From NCBI GenBank assembly GCA_965372385.1, contig CBDVCD010000170.1, forward strand, positions 1 to 7,362: a stretch of 7,362 nt of DNA, given 5' to 3'. Shown piece by piece: positions 1-6,060 of this stretch. The position numbers and the translations under genes are program-made. Origin of the DNA: JASJBU01 sp965372385 (lineage in GTDB: Bacteria; Pseudomonadota; Gammaproteobacteria; Chromatiales; Chromatiaceae). How positions within the stretch are numbered: the first letter of the stretch is position 1; the number at the start of each line of letters is the position of its first letter. The notes beneath the pieces are model-generated. The model was not told the DNA's origin. It saw only the letters and a program-made list of their open reading frames with translations, and searched no databases.

Positions 1-162
1 ACGAATGGATTAACCGGGCCAGGCTCGAATTAAGTACCGGTCCTATAATAGATTGTTACCCTTGTCACATGTATTTCATATTAAATACGACCCTGGCCCC
101 TTTAGCTTTTTAGGAGCGTCATTTTTATGGTGTGCAGCGTAAAGGGGGGTGATTACCATTAA

Positions 163-483
163 TTTATTGATACGTGTGGTCTGCGATTCTTGATCCATGG
201 CGTGCGGCTTGAATTCGATGAGAGCGGCGATCAAGCCACGGTGGTCGGTATTGCGAGCAGCATCGATGGCATCATCAGCACCCGGCGCGGCAATGGCTCC
301 GGGTGGAAATCAGCGATCATCGGTAGCGCTTTGAATCGATCTCCGTTCGGGAGGTGGACATTGACCCTGCCTGATGAGCTCAGCGATGGCCGAAAGACCC
401 GGGATGCCTTCGAGAACGATGAGTTCGCCGATATCCTGTTTGCTGTTACCTATACGGCACGTACGGCGGCCTGGCCCGAATAG
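163..483 (+). pseudogene. Orphan Tc-toxin subunit A-like C-terminal fragment
   Basis: The frame is open from 163, just after a TAA stop, to the TAG at 481-483. The first usable start is a TTG at 190, which would give 97 residues, and I see no ribosome binding site at a proper distance from it. The C-terminal half reads WTLTLPD, then an acidic linker, then ADILFAVTYTAR and a terminal AWPE. This resembles the end of TcA-type insecticidal toxin subunits, where a WxLxLP strand is followed by a DIxLxxxYTxR strand closing the TcB-binding region. Family members run from several hundred to over two thousand residues, so this is only a tail. The fragment is richer in GC than the AT-rich DNA before about 160, which suggests a junction near 160-190. 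I infer a remnant of a lost or deleted toxin-like gene. An expressed short protein of unknown function is the alternative. The family call comes from motif memory and is tentative. Confidence 0.4.
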
Positions 484-707
484 AAAGCAATTTCGCTGAT
501 TCGGGCTGTCCTTCCAGATGATTCGTACTGCTCGATATTCTTGACATTTTTCACGGACGACAGAGGTGGAACCCTCGGTCATCGTTTCAGAAGTCGGTGG
601 CCTACATCATCATTACGAGAGGCTGGTAGCGTGATAGTGATATGAGTTTTCGGGAGGACAGGTATATAAATCTGTCAGATTGTAAGCAGGTTGTAATCTA
701 CTTGGAA

Positions 708-1178
708 TCACATGTGTTTTGCGACATTTATACTTTCAGCATCACCGAATAATGAGGCAAATTGCTCTCCAGTCACCTTAATCAAGTGCTGATGATCTCC
801 AGATTCAAAAAAGATGTCATCTTGTTGCATCAGGCTTGTGTCGACCAGTGTCCGAATATCATATGCCATGCCAATTGGTGGAACAGCTCCACTGTCGCAG
901 TCGGGAAAAAGTGCTATCAACTCTTCTTCGGTCGCCAGTCCAACCTCATGTCCGAGATGTTGGTGCAGCCTGCCCAGATGCACGTGGTAATCGGAGGGTA
1001 CTACGACCATTAGGTATACTTCCTCTTCCTTTACAATCACAGCCTTGGCAAGCTGATCAACAGGAATATGAGCGGTTGCGGCCGTATCCATGCTGGTCTG
1101 TGTTCGATGATGAGAGATAAGCTCATAGTCTGTGGAATGCTGTTCGAGATAGGTTTTGAGTGTTGTTGCCATAGTCAT
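708..1178 (-). CDS. YbaK/ProX-like aminoacyl-tRNA deacylase domain protein
   Basis: This 156-residue protein is a stand-alone YbaK/EbsC (prolyl-tRNA synthetase-associated) domain. Relatives hydrolyse mischarged aminoacyl-tRNAs in trans in the cytoplasm. Visible hallmarks are SHHRTQTSM near residues 22-30, LAKAV at 43-47 with K45 matching the lysine essential in YbaK, and DCDSGAVPPIG at 93-103, the glycine-proline substrate loop. The C-terminus ends in HM, as I recall for Pseudomonas-type relatives. The ATG at 1178 is chosen because AGGAG at 1190-1186 lies 7 nt before it. A GTG five codons upstream (1193) would place that site inside the gene, and a second ATG at 1172 is 13 nt from it. The gene is divergent from the membrane microprotein at 1357, with about 178 nt between them. 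Which tRNA is edited cannot be told from sequence; related subfamilies act on Cys-, Ala- or Ser-charged tRNAs. Confidence 0.88.
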   Translation of the reverse strand: MTMATTLKTYLEQHSTDYELISHHRTQTSMDTAATAHIPVDQLAKAVIVKEEEVYLMVVVPSDYHVHLGRLHQHLGHEVGLATEEELIALFPDCDSGAVPPIGMAYDIRTLVDTSLMQQDDIFFESGDHQHLIKVTGEQFASLFGDAESINVAKHM

Positions 1179-1185
1179 ACGGTGT

Positions 1186-1190
1186 CTCCT
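1186..1190 (-). promoter_or_regulatory. Ribosome binding site deciding the YbaK-like start
   Basis: On the minus strand AGGAG sits 7 nt before the ATG at 1178. This favours that start over the upstream GTG at 1193, which would overlap the site. Confidence 0.75.
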
Positions 1191-1346
1191 CACTGGAGTG
1201 TGACTGCGCGCTCTATCTCCATACTTTAGTTCATTTTCACTATTTTTTCGATACAGGATGAATTTGCTCTTTTGGCACTCTAAGTGACAAATAAGGTCAA
1301 ATTTTTAAGAGCAGTAAAAAATTATTCGAAGACTTGGTGTCATAAG

Positions 1347-1351
1347 AGGAG
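1347..1351 (+). promoter_or_regulatory. Ribosome binding site before the membrane microprotein
   Basis: AGGAG precedes two adjacent ATG codons at 1354 and 1357. The spacing is 2 nt to the first and 5 nt to the second, so the second is the better start. Confidence 0.7.
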
Positions 1352-1356
1352 AGATG

Positions 1357-1590
1357 ATGGAACAGTTGACAGCTGGCATCCTGATGTTATTCCCAGCGAT
1401 ATTTGTGCTTTTACTGTTTGCTGGCGGGTTGATTATGTTTGCTTTTTGGGTTTTCCACTATTTGCAAGCAACTTACTCTGGAATAGACCCCAAAAGAACA
1501 AATTCGTTACATCTACCGGATCGCAGATCAGGTAAGGATCGTCGAAGCGTTTTAGGGCATGAAGGTTCGTGGGTGAGTGGCGCCCACTAG
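1357..1590 (+). CDS. Small single-span membrane protein with DRR-repeat tail
   Basis: This 77-residue protein has one strongly hydrophobic segment at about residues 7-34 (phenylalanine, leucine and isoleucine rich) and then a polar tail. The tail contains DRRSGKDRRS at residues 55-64, a tandem DRR motif that recurs in small proteobacterial proteins of unknown function. Few charged residues precede the membrane segment and many basic ones follow it, so the positive-inside rule suggests a cytoplasmic C-terminus. An AGGAG 5 nt before the ATG and a clear hydropathy pattern argue for a real gene. It lies 111 nt upstream of the IscA-like gene on the same strand and could share its transcript, but no function can be assigned. 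Confidence 0.68.
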   Translation: MEQLTAGILMLFPAIFVLLLFAGGLIMFAFWVFHYLQATYSGIDPKRTNSLHLPDRRSGKDRRSVLGHEGSWVSGAH

Positions 1591-1701
1591 GACTCTGCCA
1601 TGCTTGAAAAACATGTAATTGGCAAGGTAGACACTAAAAGGTAAAGGGTGATGAGATGCTATCTGGGGCGATTGTAACTACACAGTTCATAGGAGCTTAA
1701 A

Positions 1702-2079
1702 ATGTCTGGCGAGCAGTTTGAACATACAATTACTGATGAAGTAAAGGTTTCTCCTGAAGCGGCGGAACAACTGTTGCAACTGGTCGATAATGAAGAGGAG
1801 ATCAACGGTGTACGCATATTCGTTGCGGGTGGCGGTTGTGGCGGTATGACCTATGGCATGACCTTTGTGGAAGCCCCGACAGAGTTTGATTGCACTTGGG
1901 AGAGTAATGGTCTGAAGATCTATGTGGATGCGGTGGCCCTCAATTTTCTGAATGGGGTGGAAATCGATTACAAGCATGAGGGGGTAAACAGAAGTTTCGT
2001 GTTCAAGAATGTCTTTGCCCAGACCGGTGGATCAGGTGTTTGTGGTACTTGTGGCGCCGCCGGAGGTGGTTGCGCCTGA
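1702..2079 (+). CDS. IscA/HesB-type iron-sulfur cluster assembly accessory protein
   Basis: This 125-residue protein belongs to the A-type carrier family (IscA, ErpA, HesB), which holds and passes on Fe-S clusters in the cytoplasm. The family fold is visible from about residue 12: VSPEAAEQL, then VRIFVAGGGCGGMTYGM with C46 in the first metal-binding position, then LKIYVDAVALNFLNG, then VNRSFVFKN. The C-terminus is atypical. Canonical IscA ends in a CGCG pair, whereas this one has an insert of glycines followed by VCGTCGAAGGGCA, giving C114, C117 and C124. C64 is a further cysteine. The spacing is therefore CX2CX6C, not CXC. The AGGAG at 1691-1695 is 6 nt before the ATG. The stop codon abuts the ATP-grasp gene, so the two are probably translated as a unit. 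It is not part of an isc or suf operon in this window. Confidence 0.9.
   Translation: MSGEQFEHTITDEVKVSPEAAEQLLQLVDNEEEINGVRIFVAGGGCGGMTYGMTFVEAPTEFDCTWESNGLKIYVDAVALNFLNGVEIDYKHEGVNRSFVFKNVFAQTGGSGVCGTCGAAGGGCA
2062..2067 (+). promoter_or_regulatory. Internal ribosome binding site for the ATP-grasp gene
   Basis: GGAGGT lies inside the glycine-rich 3' end of the IscA-like gene, 12 nt before TTG 2080, 21 before TTG 2089 and 27 before TTG 2095. The distance favours TTG 2080 and suggests coupling to termination of the upstream gene. Confidence 0.45.
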
Positions 2080-3330
2080 TTGATTGCATTGCCTTTGCGA
2101 CCACGGGTATTACTGATCGCGCCCTCCCAAAGCTACCGTATTGGCGCCTATCTGAATGCAGCACGGGAGATGGGCGTGGATGTCGAGATCGCGTCACCCA
2201 CAAAACATTCCCTGATACGTGAACTGGCGGAAGGGCTGCATATCGACCTGGATGATCCGCAGAAGAGTCTGGAGATCATATCCCGTGCTGCCCGTTCATC
2301 TCCCTATGACGGCATTATCGCAACCGATGACGCCACGGTGGAATTGGCGGCACAGGTTGCTGACAGACTGGGTCTGAGCTTCAATTCTGTACCATCGTCC
2401 AGGCTTGCGCGCCGCAAAGACCTGGCCAGGGATTGCCTGGGGAATGCCGGATTACCGGTGCCCCAATATCGTTTGGTCTCTTTGCTGGATGACTTGGCAA
2501 CGCAGATCGAAGGCTTTCCCTTCCCCTGTGTGGTTAAGCCCCTCAATCTGTCTGCCAGTCGGGGTGTTATCCGTGCGGATGACCAGCTGCAGTTTCTGAG
2601 CGCCTGCGAACGTATCCGTCCAATCATTAAGGATCAGCCGGACCCTTTCGAATCTTCTCATCTGTTGGTCGAGGCCTATATCGAGGGTGTCGAGGTGGCG
2701 CTGGAAGGCTTTCTCAGGCATGGCGAACTCAGTGTTCTGGCCCTGTTCGACAAGCCTGAGCCGCTGATTGGGCCGTTCTTTGAAGAGACCTATTACATCA
2801 CACCATCCCGTCTCTCACCTGAAAAGCAGCACCTCATTCGAGCGCGTGTCGCGGCTGCCTGCAATGCCTATGGACTGGTCAGGGGGGTGGTACATGCTGA
2901 ACTGCGAGTCACCAGCGATGAGGCCTGGATTCTGGAGGTGGCCGGGCGCACGATTGGAGGGGAGTGTGGGTCACTCTTCAACCTGGTATCTGGCGTGTCA
3001 ATTGAGAGCCTGGTCGTTGCCAATGCAGTGGGGCGAACCCTGCCTGAACTAAGCATCAAAGGTGCGGCGGGAGTTCTGATGATACCCATACCCAAGTCCG
3101 GCATGCTGAGACGCTATGGTGGAATTGATAAGGCGCGGGCGGTTCACTGCATCGAGGCGGTTAGAATCACTGCCCCTATCGGACATGAACTGGTGGCTCT
3201 GCCCGAGGGTTCCAGTTATCTGGGTTTCATCTTTTCCAAGGCCGATACTCCTGAACAGGCTGAAGCCGCGTTGCGCGAAGCGCATCGGAAACTCAACTTC
3301 AAGATAGATCCTGTGTGGCGTCTCAACTGA
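2080..3330 (+). CDS. ATP-grasp carboxylate-amine ligase family protein
   Basis: This protein of up to 416 residues carries a full ATP-grasp ligase. Such enzymes activate a carboxylate as an acyl phosphate and join it to an amine or thiol. An N-terminal Rossmann-like segment (RVLLIAPSQSYRIGAYL, residues 9-25) comes first. Nucleotide-binding lysines are probably K113 and K153 (in CVVKPLNLSASRGV), followed by LLVEAYIEGVEVALEG (196-210), then the metal-binding block HAELRV at 272-277 and ILEVAGRTIGG at 284-294 with E274, E286 and R290. The overall arrangement resembles the L-amino-acid ligase and carnosine-synthase branch; the substrate is unknown. There is no ATG near the start: TTG codons at 2080, 2089 and 2095 are possible. 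The first directly follows the IscA-like stop, and GGAGGT at 2062-2067 inside that gene lies 12 nt upstream. The exact start is therefore uncertain by up to five codons, and translational coupling is likely. Confidence 0.88.
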   Translation: MIALPLRPRVLLIAPSQSYRIGAYLNAAREMGVDVEIASPTKHSLIRELAEGLHIDLDDPQKSLEIISRAARSSPYDGIIATDDATVELAAQVADRLGLSFNSVPSSRLARRKDLARDCLGNAGLPVPQYRLVSLLDDLATQIEGFPFPCVVKPLNLSASRGVIRADDQLQFLSACERIRPIIKDQPDPFESSHLLVEAYIEGVEVALEGFLRHGELSVLALFDKPEPLIGPFFEETYYITPSRLSPEKQHLIRARVAAACNAYGLVRGVVHAELRVTSDEAWILEVAGRTIGGECGSLFNLVSGVSIESLVVANAVGRTLPELSIKGAAGVLMIPIPKSGMLRRYGGIDKARAVHCIEAVRITAPIGHELVALPEGSSYLGFIFSKADTPEQAEAALREAHRKLNFKIDPVWRLN

Positions 3331-3333
3331 TTA

Positions 3334-3514
3334 AGGGTCGCGGAAAAATAAACTGGCCAAAGATCACGTCCATATTTGGGTAAGATTTGGGCGATTTGAT
3401 TGAGCAAAACCGCAGGACTAGTTGGGCTGATTCGAGGATTTTGAGATTGAAAATCGCTCAAAGGTTGCCTGAAGAGGGGCGTGAGACTGGAGAATTTATT
3501 TTTTCCGCGACCCT
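3334..3514. mobile_element. MITE-like foldback element with TAA flanking repeats
   Basis: The ends are near-perfect inverted repeats. The left end, AGGGTCGCGGAAAAATAAA (3334-3352), matches the complement of 3495-3514, with one extra A in the right arm. The similarity continues at a lower level, so that 3334-3396 and the complement of 3452-3514 are 63-nt arms around a loop of about 55 nt (3397-3451). TAA occurs at 3332-3334 and again at 3514-3516, bracketing termini that start GGGTCGCGG, which fits a 3-bp target duplication. There is no transposase frame; short open frames on both strands encode similar peptides only because of the symmetry. It occupies almost all of the 190 nt between the convergent ATP-grasp and yggX stops. 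I infer a non-autonomous insertion that may act as a hairpin between converging transcripts. The parent transposon family is not recognised. Confidence 0.72.
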
Positions 3515-3520
3515 AAGGCG

Positions 3521-3811
3521 CTATTTTTTACCGCCACCACCACCAGGCTTGAACCCTGCTGGCAGCTGACCCAGATCGCCTTCACCAAACAGGAACCCCA
3601 GCATGTGCCGTTCGATCAGGCGGATATTGTCTGGGTCGGCGGTGCTCAGACCGTTCTCGTTGATGATGGTGGTGAGGCGTTCCAGCCACTGTCTCCAACC
3701 CTCTTTAGAGACGTATTCATAGACCCGCTCACCGAGCTTGCCAGGGTGTGGTGGCTTTTCCAGGCCTTCTGACTGGCGCTTCAGGACGACACAATCAACC
3801 ATTCTTGGCAT
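3521..3811 (-). CDS. yggX: YggX, Fe(II)-trafficking / oxidative damage protection protein
   Basis: The 96-residue product is a clear YggX, a small cytoplasmic protein implicated in protecting Fe-S enzymes and handling labile iron. Family landmarks are VDCVVLKRQSEGLE (residues 5-18) with the conserved C7, PGKLGERVY (23-31), SKEGWRQWLE (35-44), TTIINENGL (47-55) and ERHMLGFLF (67-75). The family is usually about 90 residues; here a run of glycines and KK extends the C-terminus. The ATG at 3811 gives the canonical MPRMVDC start, with GAGG 9 nt before it. Reading farther upstream would add a basic 19-residue stretch not seen in the family. yggX often sits with mutY, but here it closes a minus-strand cluster with a radical SAM enzyme and a formyltransferase. 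Its 5' end overlaps a small ORF by 17 nt, and its 3' end is 6 nt from the foldback element. Confidence 0.93.
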   Translation of the reverse strand: MPRMVDCVVLKRQSEGLEKPPHPGKLGERVYEYVSKEGWRQWLERLTTIINENGLSTADPDNIRLIERHMLGFLFGEGDLGQLPAGFKPGGGGGKK

Positions 3812-3914
3812 ATTGCTGGACCTCATGGATCGTTTTCTTATCCTCAATAAGTTGGATAACAATGACATCTTCTAGGTTCTCTATTTCATCGGTGCAGAGA
3901 GTGGGTTTACTCAT
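3795..3914 (-). CDS. Unrecognised 39-residue small protein overlapping both neighbours
   Basis: The ATG at 3914 lies inside the last codons of the radical SAM gene, so the two overlap by 8 nt (ATGAGTAA). The TGA at 3797-3795 overlaps the start of yggX by 17 nt. The product is acidic to neutral and looks protein-like: an N-terminal MSKPTLCTDE, a glutamate-rich segment, a hydrophobic DVIVIQLI strand and a polar helix-like end VQQYAKNG. It has one cysteine (C7) and no membrane segment or signal peptide. Overlap at both ends, with no intergenic base left between the radical SAM gene and yggX, is the main reason to believe it is translated, probably by reinitiation. The preceding GAG is only a weak ribosome binding site. 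I do not recognise the family. Confidence 0.5.
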   Translation of the reverse strand: MSKPTLCTDEIENLEDVIVIQLIEDKKTIHEVQQYAKNG

Positions 3915-4965
3915 ATTTTCTCAACAGCACGCCTTCACTGCCGCAGCAGCTTGCGCTGCATTTTTTTATGCCATGTACATCCGCTACCTGATCCACCAGA
4001 TAGTCGCCGATGGGACGATTCTCCTGTGTGCAGTCACAGCCCTTGTCGGGATAGACGTAGACATTTTTCAGCCCGGCGCGTTGCGCCTGTGCATAGGCCG
4101 ACCATAGGGTCTCATTCGGGGTTTCCGGCAGATGGCTGAGCTTGTAGGCGGGAAAGAACTTGGTGATATGCCAGGGGCTAGTCTCACCGAGGTGATCCCG
4201 CACCCAGCAGGCGATTCGATACAACTCGTCCGGGGCGTCGTTTCCGCCGGGGATCACATTGGTGCGGGTCTCGACATGGATCCCCAGTTCCTGCGCCGTT
4301 TGGATAGAGTTAAGGATCTGCTCAACCCTCGCGGTGGGGCAGATGGCATGATAAAAGTCGTCTCGCAGGCTTTTGATATCGGAACAGAGCACATCGATAT
4401 GGGGAGCGGCCAGTTCGAGCGCCTCTTGGGTGATGAAACTGTTTGAGACATAGACGGTGTAGAGACCGGCCTGATGGGCCTGCTCACATACGTCGATCAC
4501 ATATTCCAACCAAACTGCCGGCTCGGAATAGGTAAAGGCGATGCCCTGAACCCCCTGCTGCAATGCAACACCGACTAACTCCTCGGGCCGGACGTAGGCC
4601 GCTGAGGACTCCCCCTTGGCTAGCTCGTCCAGTGCGGTAACGCCCCAGGAGATCTCCAGGTTATGACAGCCGCCACAACGGAAGCTGCAACCATAGCTGC
4701 CGATGGACAGGACCTGGGTGCCGGGCCGAAAATGGCGCACCGGTTTCTCTTCGATCGGATTGACATGGATGGCGGAGAGAATGCCATAGGAGAGGTTGTA
4801 GAGGGTACCGTTTCGATTTACGTGGGCCTGACAGAATCCACGTTGGCCATGGGCGATCTTGCAGCGCCAGGGGCACAGATGGCAACGTGTCGTGCCGTTA
4901 TCCAGCTTCTCCTGGAGAACGGTCTCCATCAGCCGGTAGTGTTCGGGCGCCTTGCTATGGAGCAT
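3907..4965 (-). CDS. amrS: AmrS-like (AmmeMemoRadiSam type) radical SAM enzyme
   Basis: This 352-residue cytoplasmic radical SAM protein is related to pyruvate formate-lyase activases. The cluster-binding motif CSFRCGGC has C93, C97 and C100 (CX3CX2C) for the [4Fe-4S]-SAM centre. An N-terminal cysteine block CHLCPWRCKIAHGQRGFC (C28, C31, C35, C45) is typical of the AmmeMemoRadiSam subgroup. TYSEP (145-149), DIK (196-198), NVIPGGND (236-243) and FFPAYKL (270-276) also fit. The end departs from the usual short CPxCG tail: after NVYVYPDKG come C310, C312 and a segment of about 23 residues without cysteine, then C336, C340 and C341, which could bind an auxiliary cluster. The AmrA and AmrB partners are absent here. 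The gene begins 3 nt after the formyltransferase stop, and its 3' end overlaps the small ORF. The substrate is unknown. Confidence 0.85.
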   Translation of the reverse strand: MLHSKAPEHYRLMETVLQEKLDNGTTRCHLCPWRCKIAHGQRGFCQAHVNRNGTLYNLSYGILSAIHVNPIEEKPVRHFRPGTQVLSIGSYGCSFRCGGCHNLEISWGVTALDELAKGESSAAYVRPEELVGVALQQGVQGIAFTYSEPAVWLEYVIDVCEQAHQAGLYTVYVSNSFITQEALELAAPHIDVLCSDIKSLRDDFYHAICPTARVEQILNSIQTAQELGIHVETRTNVIPGGNDAPDELYRIACWVRDHLGETSPWHITKFFPAYKLSHLPETPNETLWSAYAQAQRAGLKNVYVYPDKGCDCTQENRPIGDYLVDQVADVHGIKKCSASCCGSEGVLLRKYE

Positions 4966-4968
4966 GGT

Positions 4969-4978
4969 TCACCCCCCC
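4969..4978 (-). promoter_or_regulatory. G-run ribosome binding site spanning the formyltransferase stop
   Basis: On the minus strand seven G residues run into TGA, giving GGGGGGGTGA 3 nt before the radical SAM ATG at 4965. This closely resembles GGAGGTGA and includes the upstream stop codon, so translation of the two genes is probably coupled. A seven-base homopolymer could also slip. Confidence 0.6.
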
Positions 4979-5904
4979 ATGGTCACGCATGTTTGTGGAT
5001 GGTAGGACATTGGATCGCCAGCATCGATCAATCGTGCTCTTATTGATCCATCGTAGCAGTTAAACCACAGCCGATTGCCATCCACTAAGTAGTCTTTATC
5101 CGGCATGGAATGTTGGGAGTATCCATCCACTAAACCGATTGAGAACTGCTGTGTGCCGATCTGGAGGGTGTAAGGTTGCCCCCAACGCTGGGTGCCACGG
5201 ATGAAGTTGTAGATCCGCTTCGCCGGCCACCCTGTTGTGATATGGAAATCCTGCTGCCTGGGCCAGCCATGATGGTTGGCCAATCGCTCGTCCTGGGCGG
5301 TCAGTCTCAAGCTTCCCGACTCCAGCTGTTGCAGTAGAGATTGAATCAACTCCACGCCTCTGCTGGCGCACTGACGGCTTAGCTCGGCTTCAGTCACGCC
5401 ACTACTCATCGGTACGCGCTGCTGGGCAAAGATATCACCTGTATCGATGTGCTGATCCATCTCATGCAGGGTAACTCCAGTCTCCGATTCCCCCTGTCTA
5501 AACTGCCAGAACAGGGGCGCTGGGCCGCGATACCTTGGCAGCAGAGAGGGATGCAGGTTGTAACAACCCAGCCTTGGCACGTTTAGCAGATCCGCCTGCA
5601 GCCGATGGGGAAAACAGGAGACGATTCCAACATCCAGCATAGAGGGTCGCAACCGCTCGCCTGAGTCGTTGGGTTGAAGGATTTCTACTGGGATGCCTTC
5701 TTTTACCGCAACACTCAGGATGTTATCCGATGATTTCTCAGCAATGAGAGGTATATAGCGCTGTCTTAGAGGTGTGTCAGCCTTTAGCCCCACGGTGGAC
5801 CCGGCTACTGCGATTACCCCTGGGTTTTGGCCAGATGCAAGTAGGCCCTTCAGCGTCACCACTGACTGTGTGCCGAGTGAGCCAATGAACAGAATGCGCA
5901 GCAT
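4969..5904 (-). CDS. Formyltransferase family protein (Fmt-like, substrate unknown)
   Basis: This 311-residue protein has the N10-formyltetrahydrofolate formyltransferase fold. It starts with the Rossmann strand MLRILFIGSLGTQSV. The catalytic region CYNLHPSLLPRYRGPAP (114-130) supplies N116 and H118, and HIDTGDIF (152-159) supplies D154, so the N-H-D triad is complete. The SLLPRYRG loop is the family signature. A C-terminal domain (about 215-300) with QDFHITTGWPAKRIYNFIRG resembles that of methionyl-tRNA formyltransferase, but the two domains look diverged and the neighbours are not the usual def or rsmB. I therefore infer a paralogue acting on an amino sugar, amino acid or peptide amine, not the housekeeping Fmt. 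GAGG lies 9 nt before the ATG at 5904. The gene heads the minus-strand cluster with the radical SAM enzyme, small ORF and yggX. No clear promoter was identified upstream. Confidence 0.85.
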   Translation of the reverse strand: MLRILFIGSLGTQSVVTLKGLLASGQNPGVIAVAGSTVGLKADTPLRQRYIPLIAEKSSDNILSVAVKEGIPVEILQPNDSGERLRPSMLDVGIVSCFPHRLQADLLNVPRLGCYNLHPSLLPRYRGPAPLFWQFRQGESETGVTLHEMDQHIDTGDIFAQQRVPMSSGVTEAELSRQCASRGVELIQSLLQQLESGSLRLTAQDERLANHHGWPRQQDFHITTGWPAKRIYNFIRGTQRWGQPYTLQIGTQQFSIGLVDGYSQHSMPDKDYLVDGNRLWFNCYDGSIRARLIDAGDPMSYHPQTCVTMGG

Positions 5905-5982
5905 GACTACTCATCCTCGGGGGAAACCTATCCGTGATGGGTATAAGATGTCTGAAAACACTTAGCGGAGAAGATAAAGCGG

Positions 5983-6016
5983 TTGCCCTCATGACCCAAG
6001 CAACAGAAGAGGGCAA
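5983..6016. other. Hairpin upstream of the formyltransferase cluster
   Basis: TTGCCCTC at 5983-5990 is perfectly complementary to GAGGGCAA at 6009-6016, with an 18-nt loop, and the palindrome GGGCCC follows at 6018-6023. It lies within the presumed 5' leader of the minus-strand cluster, about 80 nt from the formyltransferase ATG. There is no T-run on either side, so it is not an intrinsic terminator. A leader structure or operator is possible but unproven. Confidence 0.35.
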
Positions 6017-6060
6017 TGGGCCCTACTGTCGGCTTGAGTCTTGAGGATGCAAACTATCAA

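Noticed and set aside
44..49. TATAAT resembling a -10 promoter box
   Set aside because: There is no acceptable -35 element 16-18 nt upstream and no supported gene at a suitable distance.
16..99. 8-bp inverted repeat GGGCCAGG with CCTGGCCC
   Set aside because: The arms are short and separated by about 68 nt, and nothing else supports a function.
762..1120. Two plus-strand frames of 83 and 94 codons
   Set aside because: Both are antisense to the YbaK-like gene, which has clear family motifs and a ribosome binding site.
1272..1288. TTGGCAC followed by GTGAC, resembling a sigma-54 promoter
   Set aside because: The -12 element lacks the required GC at the right distance, so the match is no better than chance.
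3495..3529. Hairpin arm followed by a T-run as an intrinsic terminator for the ATP-grasp gene
   Set aside because: The six T residues start about 9 nt after the stem and lie inside the yggX 3' end, which does not match a standard terminator.
3387..3569. Open frame on the plus strand with a mirror-like frame on the minus strand (3461-3216), both containing FSATL
   Set aside because: The similarity is fully explained by the inverted arms of the foldback element. The frames run into flanking genes and lack ribosome binding sites.
4663..5046. 127-codon plus-strand frame
   Set aside because: It lies antisense to the formyltransferase and radical SAM genes, whose motifs are unmistakable, and it has no recognisable domain.
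5777..6016. 79-codon minus-strand frame overlapping the formyltransferase start
   Set aside because: It is out of frame with the formyltransferase N-terminus and shows no domain or ribosome binding site. It is a chance open frame.
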